A stretch of DNA of 64,000 nt from Margaritifera margaritifera. Its lineage: Eukaryota; Mollusca; Bivalvia; Unionida; Margaritiferidae. The stretch lies in NCBI GenBank assembly GCA_029931535.1, contig JAQPZY010001436.1:957001-1021000 (forward strand), given 5' to 3'. Under the pieces are notes generated by a model that had not been told where the DNA came from, did no database searches, and saw nothing but the letters and a program-made list of their open reading frames with translations. Shown here piece by piece: positions 58,259 to 64,000 of this stretch. The position numbers and the translations under genes were made by a program. How positions within the stretch are numbered: the first letter of the stretch is position 1; every line of letters begins with the position of its first letter.

Positions 58259-59009
58259 TAATCACGTTGCATTTTACAGATATTATCGCATATTATGTGT
58301 ATCTGTAGATTTGTTTACGATATTATTGCGAACATATCTAAAAGTGAAAGGTTGAGACTGTTATAAACAGCTGTTTAGCACTTGCCAAATCATTGATAGA
58401 CTTATAAATGTCTGAACAATGTATTTCTCTGTAACGAATTCGGGATTAAATTGTTTAGTGATAGGAGTTTTTATTGAAATTCACCACAAATAAATTAAAG
58501 TCATATGTCTACAACCCATCCCCCACCCACAAACAAATTCTAATAAAATTGTTGCTTGAGTCTGTCTTTATTGGAAATATTCCCCTGAAGTATGAATTCT
58601 GGACAGGTTTTTTTAATGCTATTAGTTGTAATTAAGAATCGTTTCTTCTGTCAAGTAATTTAAATGCTTTTTTAACCTTAATTATGATGCTGATTACATA
58701 AACTATCTTGATGCATGCCATAACAGTGATTAGTTGTAGTTATTTTCAAATGTTTGTCAAATTTAAAATCATTCAAGGGCATTTTGTCTCCTACAGAGAG
58801 GAGTTTCTGAAAATATGTGCAATTAAATGACTTCTTCTGCTTTTTAAATTAAGTGGCAAGGACTTTTGAATAATTTCATTAAATAAGTATCAATTTGTAA
58901 TTTTTCAAGATTGTGCATCAATTGCATTTTTTTGCTCTGCTTGATTCTTTATGACCGAGAGAAAGATTCCCGAATATATCGATTTGAATTTGTTAACGAA
59001 GGAGATCAA

Positions 59010-59165
59010 ATCAAGGATTCTCCATCATCAATCAAAATTGACATTCCATTTAGCTGGAGAGATTGTCATATCGATTTAGTTTAATTTGGCGCAGCATGTC
59101 TTTCGTTCCAAAGGACACTTTTTAACGGAAGTTTTGCTCTAATGTCAGATGGTCAATTTAGAATC
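59010..59165. repeat. Dispersed repeat R4, copy 2
   Basis: catcatcaatcaaaattgac, attccatttagctgga, gattgtcatat and gcagcatgtc align in order with 24118-24215; tctaatgtcagatggtcaat follows. Confidence 0.7.
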
Positions 59166-62100
59166 GGATGGAACTGTGATACCATTTCAATCAATGGACG
59201 GGCTTACATCCATGTAAAGTCTATTTCCGCCCATCCATGTACATTTATTTATTTCCCTCCTTACTTATGTTTGTTTTTTCTTTATTGTATTATTTGCATA
59301 TACTCTCAATTGTTTATTAAGTTTGATTCCTAGTATATTCCGGACTCGATCAAAGTAATATGAATGAAGTGGTGATAATTGGTCTGTTATATATAATGAT
59401 TATTTTCTTTCAAATTTAAATATGTATGTAAACTTAGTTGAAGCAATCCTAGATCGAACTTCTCAGTAATAGTAATTGCTTTCACAAAATGGATTAGCGG
59501 TCAGATCAAGAGAGTCTGCATCGCCGTGATGCATTATAGATGATGCTTCAGTGACTTTGCTCTGTCCAGGTTATCATATTGTTAGCACGAATAGATAAAT
59601 GGTAGATGTCATGCTTGCTTCGAACATAAGTACACTAAAACGATCGCGCAAAAACTGCTTGACCACAACAAAGAAACTTGCATGGTACTAGTATTATAAA
59701 ATAGATTTTGAATAAGTCAAGGCAAGAACAAAATGTACTAACTGATTAACCTTTGTTCCCCAATAATTAACAGATACAAAACACAAAACCTTTGCCATTC
59801 AAATGGTTCTTTTTCCTTGTATAAGATGTCGCAGTACTCCATCGATGTGAACAATTGTCTGGTACCGATTCTTAAGCGGACGTATTTCTTTCGTATAAAT
59901 AAGAAAAATGCTCGATAACATCTGAGTATCAGTCAGTCAACTACAAGGCAGCCTTTTTGGTGTTTTCTCAAACATCATCAGGAGATCAAAAAATAATTGG
60001 TGCCGACCTGAAAGGAAGTCCCTCTGAACGTATTTGCAGAGGAAAATTTCTGATATATTCCCGAGATATGAATAAGGAAATCGTAATGTACGAGATGTTG
60101 CCATTGTTCTTTCTGCGTTGTCATTGTATGCTGATTAGTTCTTTTTCCCTCTGTCAGACTAGCCTCTGCGGATAAAGCCAGGAACCAACTGATTAAATCT
60201 AGTAACCAGTCAACTTACATTTAAAAACAATGGTGATGTATCATACGTTGGATTTGTGTCTCTTAAGTTATGAAACTGGTAATAAATTAGAAATGTTCAT
60301 CAGGGAAAATATTCAACAGGATTTTTGTTTAAGGTAGGTTGTGATTATTTTTTAAACTGTTGAAAACTTTTCTAGTAAACGCCGGACCGGCTGAATCTTA
60401 GCTGAGTAATCAATACTTGATATCCAATATTGCCGAACCGGTAACTCAGGCAGTCAAACGCCATATAGAGTGATTTAGCTCGGGGGTGGGGGAATACAAA
60501 TATACCACAGAAGAAAATATCATTGAAGCGGGATATATTATTCCTGCTAATCAATTGCTTGTGGCTTTAACCGGAAAAAACCTTATCAATGTGCTTATTA
60601 TGTTTTTTGTCTGTGTAAATACAAAATCTGCATCATTCTTTAAGTGGAAGTGCTACCTGAGGAAGATGGCGGTCAGCACAATCTAAAAATGGTCGTGCAA
60701 CATTTGAATAAGAAAACGGTAAATATCTCTGATTTTGTCCACGCTGTGCATCTAGAGAAAATCAGCAAGCTGATTACAAGATAAAGCAGATGGTCTTGGG
60801 ATAACGTCTGGTTCAAAATGAAACAAGGCCTGGCAATTGATCAGCGTCATGAGGCATATGACTGATTACTCTTAGCTTCGTCGATAGAAATACGGTATAT
60901 GCGTAACTGTAACTGAATTGATTAGATACCGAGAAGCTACAATATTTAAAAGGATTCGCTAGCGAAGTATACAGACAAATTATAGCAGCAATAGGGAGAC
61001 TGTCGCAGATTATGCAGATCTTAAAGCAGCTTGCATATTATAAAAGATGTTGCTTTCACTGCTGTTTTGGGATGAGATATGTCTGTGTTTAAGTCCATGA
61101 GGCGTTGACCGTTTCAGTCAATTAGGTAAGAGAGCTGAAACAACAAAAATAGCAACAACAAACAAAAAGCAACATTCTCCAAGAGAACTCTCTGGTGGCA
61201 ATATCCACCGACGAACGTACCAAACTTATTGGAAGAGATGTTTACGTGTAGCAAACATCCTTTCACACATCTTAGTAAATCATAATCAACGGTCTAAACA
61301 GCCAACTTGCCAAATAAATCACCAAAGTGACTATTTACCTATCTAAAGTCAGACAGAGACATGCAAGAAAATTAGGATAAAGACATAAAAAAATGCACTT
61401 TGTGTCAACCAGGTCAAAAATTATTGGCTCGTGGATGCCCCTTGCTGAATGCTTACTATGATATTGCTAACATTGGTCCGTACATGGCCAAGGTCTTTCC
61501 CCAAATGAATTGCCCGATTACAAATACTCCAATCAACTGACAATCAATTTCAGTAGCTCTGGTTCCGGAAAAAAAAACGACGTAAAGAAGGAAGGTACAG
61601 CATCTGAATGATAATAAAATATATATATTTTTTTAACCAAGCCTATTTTCACTTCATTTTGAATTCTTCGTAAAATCATGAGATGTATGATCCATTCCAG
61701 ATTGTGTTGTGTCCAAATAAGACCACATATTCTTGTCAGCATCAAAATCTACTCAAAACACTTTTTTGTAAAATCAAATCAGGCTATATTAATTCTCATG
61801 GAGTTAGGTTTTTGCTAATTTGTGCTCTTGTATTCTAGAGATTTAATATCTCTGATTCATTTAAAATATGTATTACATTGTTAATACCTTATTGCACAGA
61901 CTTCGTTTACCATAATGAATGCTAAAGTAAATGTAAAAGCGTTCCTGTTTTGGTACGTTTGATTCATAATTTCCTTTCAGTCTATACATTTACCGTTCCT
62001 GTCACATGTAACTTAAGATTTAACTACCGACCAAACTCTGAGTCAATATCCCTGTGTTGTCTGACGTTACATTTTTGCCACAACCACAGTACTAATATCT

Positions 62101-62749
62101 TGAATAATGTCTTTTATTCCAGAAATATAGCACACACACACACACACCCAAAACAACAAAAACCAAAACAAAGACTATAGATTGACATAACCATATCATA
62201 TCTCTATCAATCTATCAAAAGACAAAGACGAAAATCTCCAGGCCACATTCTGATGTATATCTGGAAGCACACGTATTAATGCAACATACCCTGTTCAAGG
62301 TTTATTAAAGATACTTGAATGTATTGACTTCTGTATGTATCAAATAATAATTAAAATTGCCCCGCACATCTATTAGGCATTTAATGTCCATATACATATA
62401 TTTCTTTGATTGTAAATCACTTTCTCCATTTGACCTTTTAATTCCTGATGTAATCAACATAATTAGGATCGTTTAGCAAACGGTTAAATCAAAGGCGTGT
62501 AGACAAGAAATGCTGTCCAAATTAATAAATAAATCTTCTGTGGTTCACGAAAGATGTCTTCATGCCAATCAGTTCTCCATCCTCTGAACAAAAGATAAAT
62601 AAATTTAGTATTCAGCGCCACCAGGGTAGTCAATCCGACGTTTTCATATGACGTATATCGGGTGGGAATTATAATCTGGCAATCACTTGGAAGCTTTTAA
62701 TTCTAAAGTTTCAAAGCATCATCCTATTTCACACTGATCTATCTCGATC
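59166..62749. other. Long unassigned AT-rich stretch
   Basis: Only short tracts noted: a (CA)n run at 62131-62147 and a ctcgggggtgggggaat patch at 60479-60495. Open frames of 60-76 codons on both strands carry no recognisable motifs. Confidence 0.4.
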
Positions 62750-62845
62750 ACGCGTAATGAATGTGATTCATTTAAATTGATTAAAGCAATAAACAAATCA
62801 TGCGACGAGCAGTCGCTGGTGATTCTTGAGTATTTTGTAGCCTCC
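62750..62845. repeat. Dispersed repeat R3, copy 4
   Basis: aatgtgattcatttaaattg, then attaaagcaataaacaaatc and tggtgattcttgagt, matching the R3 order. Confidence 0.55.
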
Positions 62846-63047
62846 TTGTTGCATGTTTGTAAGAATTAATCGTTAATCATGATGTGAATAAAAAAAGTCA
62901 AATGATTGCACATATTATACTCTAATTAATGAACAAGAACGCATATTTATACGCCGCAAGGTAGAGAAGGTAGAGGCATGAGGTAGTAGCCCAACATAGA
63001 AGATGGCATAATTATGCGACTTTGTATTCATATCTACCTGCTTAATG

Positions 63048-63050
<3 letters not shown>

Positions 63051-63136
<86 letters not shown>
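63051..63136. repeat. Compound (CA)n-(TA)n microsatellite
   Basis: About 16 CA units then about 27 TA units; the minus-strand IYIYIY...CVCVCV frames are artefacts. Confidence 0.98.
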
Positions 63137-63138
<2 letters not shown>

Positions 63139-63816
63139 CAAATAATAATCCATCCAAGTGCACTGGATCCACATTAAGATAAAACATACTGACAACAGAC
63201 AATGAAGAATTAGATCTAAACAAGCATATGCGCTTTCGGGACCTAATGGCCCGTTTATCGAAGTTATACACAAAACACAAGAGACAAATTAAACAAAGAA
63301 TGCATAAAGATTCAGATGAACATACACAGCTCGACATGATGTTTGTATTACGTATACTTATTTAAAAAAGTGAAAGGAAAATTTGACAGAAGTAACCAAT
63401 TTATTTGAACGTTTCCTTTCTCTTTTTTGTAAGTAAGTCTAACTATATAATTGCATACAACCTGATGCTCTATACTGTGATTCAGAATATTTTGGACTCT
63501 CCGTTAAAATTGTTATAAACTCGTTCATTTTTTGCGGAAAAGTAAAAGCCTGGAAAATAAAATTGTCAGTGAACACTTCAGATATTACGGAAAAATTTTG
63601 CTTCACTTACTAGAAACCAGAAATACATGTTGGGATATGTCCAAGTTCGTATGAATCAACGAAATATAGCTCAAGTTGGCCATCGATTTCTATGAAGCAG
63701 TAAAAATTAAAATGTACTCATGTTAGGTGTGCGAAAAGTAAACCTTTCCCTTGTAAAATTGTTCTTATCAGTATCATCACCTTTTAATTGATTTGTGCCA
63801 TTTTGGGTCTTATATA

Positions 63817-63820
<4 letters not shown>

Positions 63821-63893
<73 letters not shown>
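63821..63893. repeat. (TA)n microsatellite
   Basis: About 36 TA units. Confidence 0.98.
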
Positions 63894-63896
<3 letters not shown>

Positions 63897-64000
63897 AAGT
63901 GACGGAGGTGTGCTGTCTATTTAGAGCTAATAAACGGATAATTATCATTACTCCTTTATGATCAGCCTTTCTTCTCGAGTCAGTTTCGATGAAATTTAAG

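Overview
The window is AT-rich, gene-poor metazoan DNA. Most likely it is from a mollusc: the SINE tail at 41.5 kb, the LINE types, and the very high density of (TA)n tracts and minisatellites all fit, but species cannot be fixed from the sequence. I find no intact host protein-coding gene, no rRNA or functional tRNA gene, and no CRISPR array. Nearly all long open frames are by-products of tandem repeats whose units lack stop codons.

Layout. 0.7-0.85 kb: two tandem 32-bp-arm hairpins with a swapped (covarying) base pair. 2.4-4.25 kb: decayed LINE (minus). 6.6-8.2 kb: three minisatellites. 11.9-16.2 kb: three different decayed LINEs, all minus (RTE-like EN/RT, then L1/Tx1-like RT, then CR1/Jockey-like RT). 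18.2-18.7 and 22.1-22.4 kb: 24-bp and 36-bp arrays. 27.3-29.2 kb: a nearly complete but broken copy of a widespread, probably transposon-derived gene (the 'EHGERFHQDI' family), with three lesions and a motif-rich upstream flank. 31.0-32.8 kb: a long-hairpin repeat followed by a plus-strand LINE relic (ORF1 esterase-like part, then ORF2 endonuclease part). 34.2-37.0 kb: a 44-copy 65/63-bp satellite with a 776-bp higher-order period, ending on a tRNA-derived SINE head with a duplicated B box. 44.3-46.2 kb: an inverted repeat with arms of about 590 bp plus a third partial copy, ending in a tRNA-like block. 48.6-49.3 kb: Penelope-like GIY-YIG endonuclease relic. 51.67-52.42 kb: a 752-bp solo LTR with TG...CA ends and a 4-bp target duplication. 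56.0-56.4 kb: second full copy of the hairpin repeat, opposite strand. 56.6-57.6 kb: a 40-bp minisatellite with a 203-bp higher-order period.

Nothing here forms a working pathway. The content is a record of mobile-element insertion, decay and tandem amplification. The signals that look least described are the hairpin families (699-847; 31035-31175 with 56205-56345 and 13741-13822), the satellite-SINE junction at 37 kb, and the large inverted repeat at 44-46 kb. Family names rest on recognising conserved motifs by eye; no database search was possible.
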